This document shows, piece by piece, positions 1 to 8,180 of a DNA stretch of 56,459 nucleotides. The notes below the pieces were generated by a model. The model had not been told where the DNA came from. It made no database searches and saw only the letters and a program-made list of their open reading frames with translations. Within the stretch, counting starts at the first letter, position 1, and every line of letters begins with the position of its first letter. Made by a program: the position numbers and the translations under genes. The stretch lies in the NCBI RefSeq assembly GCF_002929845.1, contig NZ_PJJS01000051.1:131364-187822 (forward strand). Reading direction: 5' to 3'. Source of the stretch: Cryobacterium sp. M96 (GTDB taxonomy: Bacteria > Actinomycetota > Actinomycetes > Actinomycetales > Microbacteriaceae).

Positions 1-687
1 CCCCGCCATACCCCGCACCAGGTCCGCAGGGAACGCGAACCCCTCCCCGGGCAGGCCGCGGATGTCGTCGGTGACGGCGCCGGTCGCACTGGCCACCAGG
101 GCACGTTCGGCAGTGCCGAACTCGTCGGGCGCAACCCGGGCCGCGACCAGGTCGAGGGCCGTGACGATGTTCTCGGCCGCGTCCACGCCGAGGTCCCCGG
201 CGGTGAGGGCGTCCGCCACGGCCGGGTAGTAGGGCGGCAACATGCTGGTGCCCGCCCGGCGCGGGGTCACGTTCTCGCCCAGGCGCACCCGCCGGTTCGC
301 CTCACGCGACGAGACGCGGGTCAGGCGGGTGATCAGGTCGATGCCGCTGCTAGCCCCGTTCTTATACGCCAGGGACTCATGGCCCAGGATGCGGCGGGAC
401 CGCACCGAAATGTCGGCGGCAGAGGCAACCCTGGCCGCATCGACCCGACGGCCGAGGTCTTCAACCATGCCCAGCACCATCATCGCGTCCGCCTCGCCCA
501 GGAGCGAGAAAGACACCGAATCCAGCACGGCCGCGGCCAGATCACGGGCCTGCTGCAGCTGCTGCACGAGGGGTGACTGTGCACGGGGTGCCTGCGCGAG
601 GGGTGCCTGCGCGAGGGGTGCCTGCGCGAGGGACGGCACCGCCTGCGGTGAGGCGGTGGGGTGGTGCGGAGTGGAGGCTCCAGTCAT
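1..687 (-). CDS. DUF222/HNH endonuclease-family protein, N-terminal part (partial)
   Basis: Open reading frame with an ATG at 687 that runs without a stop off the left edge of the window, so only the first 229 codons are seen. After a Pro/Ala/Gln-rich start it reads as the helical DUF222 region typical of the actinobacterial 13E12-type repeat proteins, with phrases such as RVSSREANRRVRLGEN and TAGDLGVDAAENIVTALD. Complete members carry an HNH nuclease domain at the C-terminus, which would lie outside the window. The N-terminus holds a short tandem repeat (AQAPL units). These multicopy genes are common in Microbacteriaceae and their role is not well settled. The family call is by recognition of the sequence pattern and is fairly secure; nuclease activity cannot be judged here. 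Confidence 0.72.
   Translation of the reverse strand, partial: MTGASTPHHPTASPQAVPSLAQAPLAQAPLAQAPRAQSPLVQQLQQARDLAAAVLDSVSFSLLGEADAMMVLGMVEDLGRRVDAARVASAADISVRSRRILGHESLAYKNGASSGIDLITRLTRVSSREANRRVRLGENVTPRRAGTSMLPPYYPAVADALTAGDLGVDAAENIVTALDLVAARVAPDEFGTAERALVASATGAVTDDIRGLPGEGFAFPADLVRGMAG
583..632. repeat. 15-bp tandem repeat inside the DUF222 gene
   Basis: Three near-identical copies of a 15-bp unit (gaggggtgcctgcgc) lie head to tail. In the minus-strand gene they encode repeated AQAPL blocks, so the repeat keeps frame and could expand or contract without breaking the protein. Confidence 0.7.
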
Positions 688-824
688 ACCCTAATAGTAG
701 ATGTGTACTAATAATAAGTCAAGAGGTTCTGCACGAGTATAGAAAGTAATTCGGTCGGCGCGGTGCCGTGGTTGGCCGACCACGTGCATCCGTCGGTGCG
801 CGCCTCAGGCACCGCGGGCTCCCT

Positions 825-909
825 AACGAATTCGACGGAGATTTTACCGATTTCGAGCCCAAACGGATGTTCTGGGCCGGTTCTGAGCAAAATCTCCGTC
901 GAATTCGTT
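825..909. repeat. Perfect 21-bp inverted repeat with 43-nt spacer
   Basis: The arms are 825–845 and 889–909 and are exact reverse complements (the left arm starts aacgaattcgacggag). The gap between the DUF222 gene (start 687) and the RluA-type gene (stop 964) has no other content I can identify. A smaller GC stem is possible inside the spacer (gccca…tgggc). The arms are long, the loop is large and no T-run follows, which argues against a simple intrinsic terminator. A small non-autonomous palindromic element or a long RNA hairpin is possible; both are inference. Confidence 0.75.
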
Positions 910-963
910 CGGCCGGGGGCCGGCGGCGGATGCGTCGCGATGGGTCGGGAGGTTGGGGCGCCT

Positions 964-1920
964 TCAGGCTGAGCCAGCAGCAGCCCCAGCAACAGCAACA
1001 GCAACCTCAGCCTGCAGCGGAAGCGCCCGGAAGCTCTCGAAGCGGCGCAACTCCCCGTCGATCGGATCGGTGAAGGTCACCTCGCTCGCCAGGAGCTGCA
1101 GCGGGCGGGTGAAATCGTCGAGCGCGACATCCTGAACGAGCGGGTACACCGGGTCATCGATGATGGGGATCCCTAGGCCCAGCATGTGCATTCGCAGCTG
1201 ATGGGTCTTTCCGGTGCGCGGCGTCAGCCGATAGACGCCCGTGTGCTGCAGAACGGTCTCCAGCTCGATCAGCGACTCGGCATTGGCCGGGTCGTCGGTC
1301 ACCTCGGCTTGCCAGTGGCCGCGCCTGCTCGTGAGGTGGTTGCGCACGGTGACGGGCAAATCCAGATCCGGCCGCAGCGGGGCCAGCGCCCGGTAGGTCT
1401 TTTCGACCTCGCCGCGTTGGAACATCGATTGATACTCCCCACGCCAGCGCCGCTCCGTCGCCAGAACCACGAGGCCCGATGTCACCCGATCCAGGCGATG
1501 CAACGGCGAGAGCTCGGGAAGTCCCAACTCGGCGCGCAAGCGCACCACCACACTCTGTACAACGTGTCGGCCGCGCGGAATGGTCGAGAGAAAGGCCGGC
1601 TTGTCGATCACGACGAGTCGGGCATCCCGATGCACCACGTGGATGGTCCCGGGCACGACTGTCTCATCGGCGAGATCGCGATGAAACCAGACAAAGGTAC
1701 GCGGGCCGTAGGGGTCGCTGCCCACGACCAGCGCGCCCGACTGATAGGCGAAGCGTTCCCCGGCCAGAAACCCGGCGACATCGACAAACTCGGCGAGTCG
1801 CTCGAGCAACCACGCACCCATGGTCGGCCACGGATGCGGCCCGGCCCGGCCCCCATCCGGCGTGCATACCCAGGCAGCGTCAAGCCCGTGGCGCTGTGGC
1901 AACGGGGAGGGCGGTGGCAT
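964..1920 (-). CDS. RluA-family pseudouridine synthase
   Basis: Predicted 318-residue enzyme that isomerises uridine to pseudouridine in rRNA or tRNA. The family core is plain: a VIDKP strand, the catalytic-loop motif HRLDR followed by TSGLVVLA with the active-site Asp in HRLDR, and the late motif GKTHQLRMHM. There is no obvious S4 domain at the front, which fits the shorter RluA-type members. The C-terminus ends in a low-complexity Ala/Val run encoded by CAG/CAA-like repeats near 970–1010. It stands alone on the minus strand, divergent from nrdD. The position it modifies cannot be told from sequence. The ATG at 1920 is the furthest upstream that fits; the start is not certain because no strong ribosome-binding site precedes it. 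Confidence 0.86.
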   Translation of the reverse strand: MPPPSPLPQRHGLDAAWVCTPDGGRAGPHPWPTMGAWLLERLAEFVDVAGFLAGERFAYQSGALVVGSDPYGPRTFVWFHRDLADETVVPGTIHVVHRDARLVVIDKPAFLSTIPRGRHVVQSVVVRLRAELGLPELSPLHRLDRVTSGLVVLATERRWRGEYQSMFQRGEVEKTYRALAPLRPDLDLPVTVRNHLTSRRGHWQAEVTDDPANAESLIELETVLQHTGVYRLTPRTGKTHQLRMHMLGLGIPIIDDPVYPLVQDVALDDFTRPLQLLASEVTFTDPIDGELRRFESFRALPLQAEVAVAVAGAAAGSA

Positions 1921-1998
1921 TCACCGATCGTACGCCGCCTGGCAACCGCTCCACCAACTCGGAGACACCGGCGGCGAGCCGAAGCACATGACTGCGAA

Positions 1999-2046
1999 AC
2001 CCTACAGGTAGTATGTGAATCGCACCCCAACCACTAGATGTGGTTC
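1999..2046 (+). promoter_or_regulatory. Two NrdR-like boxes upstream of nrdD
   Basis: Two 16-bp sites, 1999–2014 (core CTACAGGTAG) and 2031–2046 (core CTAGATGTGG), resemble the NrdR box consensus acaCwAtATaTwGtgt, matching at 11 and 10 of 16 positions. They are separated by 16 bp, giving 32 bp centre to centre, the three-helical-turn spacing known for paired NrdR boxes. They lie 63–110 bp before the chosen nrdD start. NrdR is the ATP/dATP-sensing repressor of ribonucleotide reductase operons. The pairing and spacing make the call more convincing than either site alone. Confidence 0.62.
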
Positions 2047-2108
2047 TTTCGCCCGACTCAGCGTCCCGCCCGATTGCCGTGGGTACCGACCCAAGGAGAT
2101 GGCAGCGC

Positions 2109-4355
2109 GTGCTGAAAATGGAAAATCCCGGCGCAGGAAACCTCACGACCGAGCATGCTCTGGGCGCGCTCATGGTGGCCAAACGGGACGGCCGCCTGCT
2201 CGCCTTCGACAACGCCCGCATCTACGCGGCACTGGCCAAGAGCTTCACCGAGGTGAACGGCGAGTTGACCCCGCTCACGCACCGCACCATCCGTGACCTG
2301 GTCGCTCGCGTCGACCGCGAGATCGCCTCGCGCTTCGCGGTCGACATCAAGATCTACGAGGTGCAGAACATCGTGGAACACGCCCTGCTGGACAGCAAGG
2401 AGTACGACGCCGCCGAGGCCTACATCAACTACCGCATCCAGCGGGACTTCGCCCGCAGCAAGGCCACCGACATCAACCACTCGATCATAAAACTGATCAG
2501 CAAAGACGAGTCGGTCGTCAACGAGAACGCCAACAAGGACAGCGACGTCTTCAACACCCAGCGCGACCTGACCGCCGGCGCGGTGGGCAAGGCCATCGGC
2601 CTGAAGATGCTGCCCCCGCACGTCGCCAACGCCCACCAGAAGGGCGACCTGCACTTCCACGACCTCGACTACCACCCCTACGCGCCGATGACGAACTGCT
2701 GCCTGATCGACTTCACGACGATGCTGAGCCAGGGCTTCCGAATCGGCAACGCCGACGTCAACCCGCCCCGGTCGATCCAGACGGCGACGGCCCAGATCTC
2801 GCAGATCATCGCCAACGTGTCGTCGAGCCAGTACGGCGGATGCTCGGGGAACCGCATCGACGAAGTTCTCGCCCCCTACGCCGAGAAGAACCTCGAAAAG
2901 CACCTGGTCGACGCAGGCAAGTGGATCGCGGATAAGTCGCAGCACCGGTCCTATGCCGAGGAGAAGACCCTCAAGGACATCTACGACGCGATGCAGAGCC
3001 TCGAATACGAGATCAACACCCTGTTCACCTCGAACGGGCAGACCCCCTTCACCTCCCTGGGCTTCGGCCTCGGCACCAGCTGGTTCGAGCGAGAAATCCA
3101 GAAGGCGATCCTACAGATCCGGATCGAGGGGCTCGGCAGTGAGAAGCGCACGGCAATTTTCCCGAAACTGATCTTCACCATCAAGCGCGGCCTCAACCTT
3201 GCACCGAACGACCCGAATTACGACATCAAGCAGCTTGCGCTGGAATGTTCCACCAAACGCATGTACCCCGACATCCTCAACTACGACAAGATCGTCGAAC
3301 TCACCGGCAGCTTCAAGGTGCCGATGGGCTGCCGCTCGTTCCTGCAGGGCTGGACCGACGAGCAGGGCAACGACGTCTCCGAGGGTCGGATGAATCTCGG
3401 AGTCGTGACACTCAACCTGCCCCGGATCGCCCTCGAGGCCGCCGGTGACAAGGACAAGTTCTGGAGCATCCTTGCCGAACGGGTGAGCACGGCGCGCGAC
3501 GCCCTGCTCTTCAGAATCGACCGGTGCAAGGAAGCGACCCCGGAGAACGCCCCGATCCTCTACATCTACGGCGCCTTCGGCCAACACCTGAATGCCGGTC
3601 AGCCCGTCGACACCCTCTTCAAGAACAAGCGCGCCACCGTTTCCCTCGGCTACATCGGCCTCTACGAGGTGGCCGCGGCCTTTTACGGCGGTGACTGGGA
3701 GTCCAATCCCGAGGCGAAGGACTTCACCGTCGAGATCCTGCGCACGCTCCATGGGCGCACCCAGGAGTGGAGCACCGAGTACGGCTACCAGTTCAGCGTG
3801 TACTCGACGCCGAGCGAGAGCCTGACCGACCGGTTCTGCCGACTCGACACCGCGAAGTTCGGCGCCGTGGCAAACCTCACCGACAAGGACTACTACACCA
3901 ACAGCTTCCACTACGACGTGCGCAAGAGCCCGACGCCGTTCGAGAAGCTGGACTTCGAGAAGGTCTACCCGGCGTACTCCTCCGGCGGGTTCATCCACTA
4001 CTGCGAATACCCGATCCTGCAGCAGAACCCCAAGGCACTCGAGGCGGTATGGGACTACTCCTACGATCGCGTCGGCTATCTGGGCACCAACACTCCGATC
4101 GACCGGTGCTACGCCTGTGGCTTCTCGGGCGACTTCGACGCCACCCCGCGTGGGTTCGAGTGCCCCGAGTGCCACAACGCCGACCCGATGACCTGCGATG
4201 TCGTCAAGCGCACCTGTGGCTACCTCGGCAACCCGCAGGCCCGCCCGATGGTGCACGGCCGGCACACCGAGATCACCTCCCGGGTCAAGCACATGCCGGG
4301 CGCCACCGGCATCCGTGGGGCGGATGCCGCGGCATCCGTCGCCGTGGATGCGTAA
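2109..4355 (+). CDS. nrdD: Anaerobic ribonucleoside-triphosphate reductase, large subunit
   Basis: Class III (glycyl radical) reductase that makes dNTPs from NTPs without oxygen, in the cytoplasm. The protein opens with an ATP-cone regulatory domain (from about residue 15, containing KRDGR and the run IYEVQNIVE). The C-terminus carries a zinc site of two CxxC pairs (CYAC … CPEC) and then the glycyl-radical motif RTCGYLG. At 748 residues it has the usual family length. I chose GTG 2109 because AAGGAGAT ends 8 nt before it; ATG 2118 is the alternative, and the frame is open further upstream to ATG 2040. It overlaps nrdG by 8 bp, so the pair is translationally coupled. Two NrdR-like boxes precede it. 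Its presence indicates an ability to replicate DNA under low oxygen. Confidence 0.95.
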   Translation: MLKMENPGAGNLTTEHALGALMVAKRDGRLLAFDNARIYAALAKSFTEVNGELTPLTHRTIRDLVARVDREIASRFAVDIKIYEVQNIVEHALLDSKEYDAAEAYINYRIQRDFARSKATDINHSIIKLISKDESVVNENANKDSDVFNTQRDLTAGAVGKAIGLKMLPPHVANAHQKGDLHFHDLDYHPYAPMTNCCLIDFTTMLSQGFRIGNADVNPPRSIQTATAQISQIIANVSSSQYGGCSGNRIDEVLAPYAEKNLEKHLVDAGKWIADKSQHRSYAEEKTLKDIYDAMQSLEYEINTLFTSNGQTPFTSLGFGLGTSWFEREIQKAILQIRIEGLGSEKRTAIFPKLIFTIKRGLNLAPNDPNYDIKQLALECSTKRMYPDILNYDKIVELTGSFKVPMGCRSFLQGWTDEQGNDVSEGRMNLGVVTLNLPRIALEAAGDKDKFWSILAERVSTARDALLFRIDRCKEATPENAPILYIYGAFGQHLNAGQPVDTLFKNKRATVSLGYIGLYEVAAAFYGGDWESNPEAKDFTVEILRTLHGRTQEWSTEYGYQFSVYSTPSESLTDRFCRLDTAKFGAVANLTDKDYYTNSFHYDVRKSPTPFEKLDFEKVYPAYSSGGFIHYCEYPILQQNPKALEAVWDYSYDRVGYLGTNTPIDRCYACGFSGDFDATPRGFECPECHNADPMTCDVVKRTCGYLGNPQARPMVHGRHTEITSRVKHMPGATGIRGADAAASVAVDA

Positions 4356-4950
4356 CCCCCGGCCCGGCGAGTGGCTGTCGGAGAAACTGAGCCAGCGGTA
4401 CGTCGGCGACTACAAGCCCTTCGTCTTCGTCGACGGCGAGGGGGTGCGGTGCAGCCTGTACCTGTCCGGTTGCCTGTTCGCCTGTGAGGGCTGTTTCAAC
4501 AAGGCCACCTGGAGTTTTCGCTACGGGCAGCCGTACACCCAGGAACTTGAGGATCGGATCCTGGCCGATCTCGGCCAGGAGTACGTACAGGGCCTCACCC
4601 TCCTCGGCGGGGAGCCGTTCCTCAACACAGGGGTGTGCCTGGCCCTCCTCGACCGCGTGCGCCGGGAGTTCGGCACGTCGAAGGATGTGTGGTGCTGGAC
4701 CGGCTACACGTTCGAAGAACTGTTGCGGGAGAGTGCGGACAAGCTGGCCCTTCTCGGCACGATCGACGTTCTGGTCGACGGTCGGTTCGAACTGGCCAAA
4801 CGCGACCTCAAACTGCAGTTCCGGGGCAGCAGCAACCAGCGGATCATCGACGTTCAGGAGTCCCTGGCCAGTGGACAGGTGACGCTGTGGGGCGGGCTCA
4901 CGGACGCGACCGGCACCTTCGAACAGATCGAGAAACGGAACCTGATCTAG
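4348..4950 (+). CDS. nrdG: Anaerobic ribonucleoside-triphosphate reductase activating protein
   Basis: Radical SAM activase (200 residues) that installs the glycyl radical on NrdD using S-adenosylmethionine and a [4Fe-4S] cluster. The cluster ligands are visible as Cys42, Cys46 and Cys49 in a CxxxCxxC motif, followed by a GGEP motif (LLGGEPF) for SAM binding. The start ATG at 4348 lies inside the end of nrdD, overlapping it by 8 bp. The frame is open further upstream within nrdD, but the activase homology begins only here. The gene ends 1 bp from the stop of the convergent minus-strand gene, leaving no room for a separate terminator. Confidence 0.94.
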   Translation: MRNPRPGEWLSEKLSQRYVGDYKPFVFVDGEGVRCSLYLSGCLFACEGCFNKATWSFRYGQPYTQELEDRILADLGQEYVQGLTLLGGEPFLNTGVCLALLDRVRREFGTSKDVWCWTGYTFEELLRESADKLALLGTIDVLVDGRFELAKRDLKLQFRGSSNQRIIDVQESLASGQVTLWGGLTDATGTFEQIEKRNLI

Positions 4951-4951
4951 G

Positions 4952-5728
4952 TCAGAACAGCGGCCAGGGCACCGCGGGCATGTCGCCGCGCGGCGCCGGG
5001 AACCGCCCTTCAGAGCGCAACCGGTCGCAGCGTGCAGCCAGTGCGGCGATCTCGGCGTCGGTGAGCAACCCGGTGAGGATGTCGCCGAGCTCGCCGGTCA
5101 GCTGCGCACTGACCCGGTCGATCCCGTCCAGCTCGTCGGCGATGAGCTCGTCGCCCAGCCAGCCCCAGAGCACGGTGCGCAACTTATGGTCGACGTGAAA
5201 GGTGAGGCCGTGGTCGATGCCGTGACGGTGCCCGTCCGGCATCGCCAGGATGTGGTCGCCCTTGCGATCGGCGTTGTTCACGATTATGTCGAACACGGCC
5301 ATGCGTCGCATCGCGGCCGAGTCCTCATGGATGAGGGTCACCGCACGATTGTGCTCGTCCCGGCCGTCGAAGACGCGACGCCAGCCCGGGGTCGGCGCGG
5401 CTTCCCACGGGACGAGGTCGACGGCATCCTGATCGGGATCGGTATGCTGCCACAGCTGCACCATCCCCCGGCCCATCGGGCCACCCCGCAGCCAGGTCCG
5501 AGGCACGACGTTCCAGCCGAAGGCCTGCGAGACCAGGTAGGCCGCGGCCTCGCGGTTGGCGAGGTTGCCGTCGGGAAAGTCCCACAACGGATTCTCGCCG
5601 GCGATGGGCTTGTAGACCACCGTGAATCCGCCGATAGTGCCGAGGAAGGTCGCGTTCGAGGCCGTCGTGATGCGTCCCGTGAGCTCGAGCTCACCGTCGA
5701 GCTCACCGTCGAGGGCGGCATCGTGCAT
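4952..5728 (-). CDS. SCO1664-family (PI3/4-kinase-like) protein
   Basis: 258 residues. Recognised as the actinobacterial SCO1664 family, which shares remote kinase-like features with HipA/PI3-4 kinases: FTVVYKPIAGE for the nucleotide-binding lysine strand, then DIIVNNADRKGDHIL and GIDHGLTFH, which look like the catalytic and metal-binding loops. The N-terminus contains a small direct repeat (DGELDGEL). It is the last gene of a three-gene minus-strand set and overlaps DUF3090 by 1 bp. Its substrate is not known. The family call is good; kinase activity is inferred. Confidence 0.82.
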   Translation of the reverse strand: MHDAALDGELDGELELTGRITTASNATFLGTIGGFTVVYKPIAGENPLWDFPDGNLANREAAAYLVSQAFGWNVVPRTWLRGGPMGRGMVQLWQHTDPDQDAVDLVPWEAAPTPGWRRVFDGRDEHNRAVTLIHEDSAAMRRMAVFDIIVNNADRKGDHILAMPDGHRHGIDHGLTFHVDHKLRTVLWGWLGDELIADELDGIDRVSAQLTGELGDILTGLLTDAEIAALAARCDRLRSEGRFPAPRGDMPAVPWPLF

Positions 5729-6300
5729 CAGGGGCTGCCGGGGAGGGTGCAGGTGTGTCCGTCGGCGTCGATGGGGTTGCCGCAGAGCGGGCAGAGGGGG
5801 CGGCCGGCCCCCACCACCTCGCGCGTGCGCTTGGCGAAGGCCCGGGCGGTACCGACGGGCATCCGTACCAGGAGCATCTCCGCCGGCTCCTGCATGATCG
5901 CGTCGAGCAGATCCTCGTCGGGCACGTCGTCACTGGCCGGATCGACTTCCACGAGCGGATAGGCCTCAAGCACAACCTGCACGGTCGAGGGGTCCCAGCC
6001 CAGGCTCATCCCGCCGGTGCGGAATTCCTCCGCGACGGGCTGATCCAGCGGCTCGTTGTCGACGAGTTCGACGGGGGTAGTGCTTGGGATGCTGAACGGG
6101 TTGCCCTCATGGCTCATCAGCTGGTCGAGCATCTCATCGATTTTCTCGGCGAGCAGCGCGGATTGTTGTTTCTCCAGGGCGATGCTCACAATCTGAGCTC
6201 CGGTGCGCACCTGCAGGTAGAACGTGCGAGAACCAGGCGGACCGACGGTACCGATGACGACACGATCCGGCCAGGCAAACTCATGGACGATTGTGGGCAT
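5728..6300 (-). CDS. DUF3090 family protein
   Basis: 190 residues, matching DUF3090 by its opening (HEFAWPDRVVIGTVGPPG) and the FYLQVRTGAQIVSIALEK block. The C-terminus carries a likely zinc knuckle (CPLC … TC). The family is found almost only in Actinobacteria and sits beside the SCO1664-type gene, as here, with the stop and start sharing one base. The function is unknown. The ATG at 6300 is 9 bp after the stop of the upstream phosphatase gene, so all three are probably one transcript. Confidence 0.85.
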   Translation of the reverse strand: MPTIVHEFAWPDRVVIGTVGPPGSRTFYLQVRTGAQIVSIALEKQQSALLAEKIDEMLDQLMSHEGNPFSIPSTTPVELVDNEPLDQPVAEEFRTGGMSLGWDPSTVQVVLEAYPLVEVDPASDDVPDEDLLDAIMQEPAEMLLVRMPVGTARAFAKRTREVVGAGRPLCPLCGNPIDADGHTCTLPGSP

Positions 6301-6309
6301 GTGGGTATT

Positions 6310-7014
6310 TTAGGCGACCGTCGTGTGCGGCGCCTGACCAGCCCCGCCACCCACCGGCGCGTCGGCCAGAGGGGCGCTGGCGCCGAGCCAGGCGAGGTCG
6401 CCGGCATCCGTGTTGATGGCGTGCACGCTCGGCCGGCTGGTGCCGAAGCGCACGATCGAAACGGATGCCGGACCCACGTTGATGCGCTGAAAGAGGTCGA
6501 GGTGCATGCCGAGCGCATCGGCCAGAACGGACTTGATGATGTCGCCGTGGCTGACCGCCACCCACACCGCGCCCGGACCGTGCTCGGCCTCGAACGCCGC
6601 ATCGTGACGACGGATGGCCGCGACCGACCGGGCCTGCATGGTCGCCATCGACTCTCCGCCGGGAAAGGTGACGGCCGACGGCTGAGACTGCACTGACGAC
6701 CAGAGCTTCTCCTTGGCGAGATCGCCGAGGGCTTGGCCCTGCCACTCACCGTAATCGCACTCGGTGATGTCCTCCTCCACCGGCGTCACGAGCGAGCCGG
6801 CCTGCTGATCCAGGATGAACTGAGATGTCTGCCGGCAGCGCTCCAGAGGACTCGACACCACGCCGACCAGCGGCACCACGGCCAGGCGCTTGGCCGTGAG
6901 GGCGGCCTGGTCCTGCCCGATCTGGTCGAGTCGAACGCCGGCAGCGCGGCCGGCCAGCATTCCGGTGGCATTTGCGGTGGTGCGGCCGTGCCGCACGAGG
7001 ATGACTGTGGCCAT
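6310..7014 (-). CDS. Histidine phosphatase family (phosphoglycerate-mutase-like) protein
   Basis: 234 residues with the histidine phosphatase signature VRHGRTTAN at the N-terminus, the SSPLERCRQT block and the second active-site region VSHGDIIK. This corresponds to the MSMEG_4193-type phosphomutase that is regularly the first gene of the phosphatase–DUF3090–SCO1664 set in Actinobacteria. It dephosphorylates or transfers phosphate on a small molecule, but the substrate is not established. The last stretch (GGGAGQAPHTTVA) is a low-complexity tail. It starts with ATG at 7014. Confidence 0.87.
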   Translation of the reverse strand: MATVILVRHGRTTANATGMLAGRAAGVRLDQIGQDQAALTAKRLAVVPLVGVVSSPLERCRQTSQFILDQQAGSLVTPVEEDITECDYGEWQGQALGDLAKEKLWSSVQSQPSAVTFPGGESMATMQARSVAAIRRHDAAFEAEHGPGAVWVAVSHGDIIKSVLADALGMHLDLFQRINVGPASVSIVRFGTSRPSVHAINTDAGDLAWLGASAPLADAPVGGGAGQAPHTTVA

Positions 7015-7154
7015 GGGTACAGCCTAGACAGGCAGGGTGGGAACGGAGCCCGGCCAGACGATCTGATGCTTGAGGAAGCCGGATGTCACGTCGCGTCCTC
7101 CAAGCTGACCGCCGACACCGTCCACGCGGTGCAGTCAGCTGGTCTCTCCGTGAT

Positions 7155-8180
7155 TCAGTCGGTCGGGTCGGTGATGAACCCCTCGTCGATCATCCAGGCA
7201 TAGGCCACATCAGCGGGTTCCTTCCCGTCGACGTCAACCTGACGGTTCATGCCGCGCAGAACCTCGTCGGTGAGCTTGGGCGAAATCCGAGCGAAGATCT
7301 CTTCCAGGCCGGGGGTGGCCTCGATCGACTCGGTGAAGAAGACCGGCGCGACGTTGTACGCAGGGAAAAACGCGAGATCGTCGATCAGAACTGTGAGGTC
7401 GAGCGCGTCGAGTCGACCGTCGGTCGTGAAAACCTCGCCGAAGTTGCAGGCGCCGTCGTCGGTCGCGCTGTAGATCGCACCGGTGTCGTAGATTCCGATG
7501 TTGCCATTGGGCACCCCGTCAGCGGCGCCACGTTCGAGTCCGTAGTGGGCGAGCATGGGGTTCATGCCGTCCGGCCGGGAGTTGAATTCGGATTCGACGC
7601 AGAAAGTGCGATCCTCCACCGGCAACGCGGCGAGTTCGGACATGGTCGTGATGCCGCCGAGCTCGGCGACCGCCTCACTGCGCACAGCCAGGGCATAGGT
7701 GTTATTCATCGGGGCCGGTGCGCCCCAGGTGATGCCGTTCTGGATGTCGATGTCATACACGGCTTGCCACATTTTGTCTTGGTCGGCGATCGACTCATCC
7801 TGACCGAGGTAGGTCAGCCAGGCGGTTCCGGTGTATTCCCAGAGCATGTCGGCCTGACCAGAAAGAATCAGCTCGCGGGTCGGCTGGCTGCCGGGCAGAT
7901 TGCTGAGGTCTGTGACGTCGAATCCCGCGGCGGTCCCGGCGAGCACCGCGATCTTGCCGAGCAGTAGCTGCTCCGTGAAGTTCTTGGACGTGACCGTGAG
8001 GTCGACGCCCTCGGCGCCCTCGAGCGGGGTGATCGACCCAGGTCCGACCGCGGGAACGTACGAGGTTGCCGGCTTCAGGCCGCAACCGGTCAGAGCGACT
8101 GCGGACAGGGTGAGGAGACCGGCTACCACCCCCCAGCGGCCGAGGGACGTGAGGCGGGTGCGAGAAGACGAGCGATACAT
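7155..8180 (-). CDS. Glycine betaine/osmoprotectant ABC transporter substrate-binding lipoprotein
   Basis: 341 residues. A lipoprotein signal peptide is visible: basic start, hydrophobic helix, then lipobox LTGC with Cys33 as the lipidated residue. The mature protein has the KNFTEQ motif and the LSNLPGSQPTRELILSGQAD block of the OpuC/ProX class, which bind betaine, choline or related compatible solutes. It is the last gene of a four-gene operon and its start abuts the stop of the permease gene ahead of it. The exact ligand is not readable from sequence. Confidence 0.9.
   Translation of the reverse strand: MYRSSSRTRLTSLGRWGVVAGLLTLSAVALTGCGLKPATSYVPAVGPGSITPLEGAEGVDLTVTSKNFTEQLLLGKIAVLAGTAAGFDVTDLSNLPGSQPTRELILSGQADMLWEYTGTAWLTYLGQDESIADQDKMWQAVYDIDIQNGITWGAPAPMNNTYALAVRSEAVAELGGITTMSELAALPVEDRTFCVESEFNSRPDGMNPMLAHYGLERGAADGVPNGNIGIYDTGAIYSATDDGACNFGEVFTTDGRLDALDLTVLIDDLAFFPAYNVAPVFFTESIEATPGLEEIFARISPKLTDEVLRGMNRQVDVDGKEPADVAYAWMIDEGFITDPTD

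Noticed and set aside
960..1020. CAG/CAA-rich microsatellite-like stretch
   Set aside because: It encodes the Ala/Val-rich tail of the pseudouridine synthase and is explained by coding sequence.
3111..4292. Long open frame (393 codons) antisense to nrdD
   Set aside because: It mirrors nrdD codon structure in high-GC DNA, has no recognisable family, and nrdD is certain.
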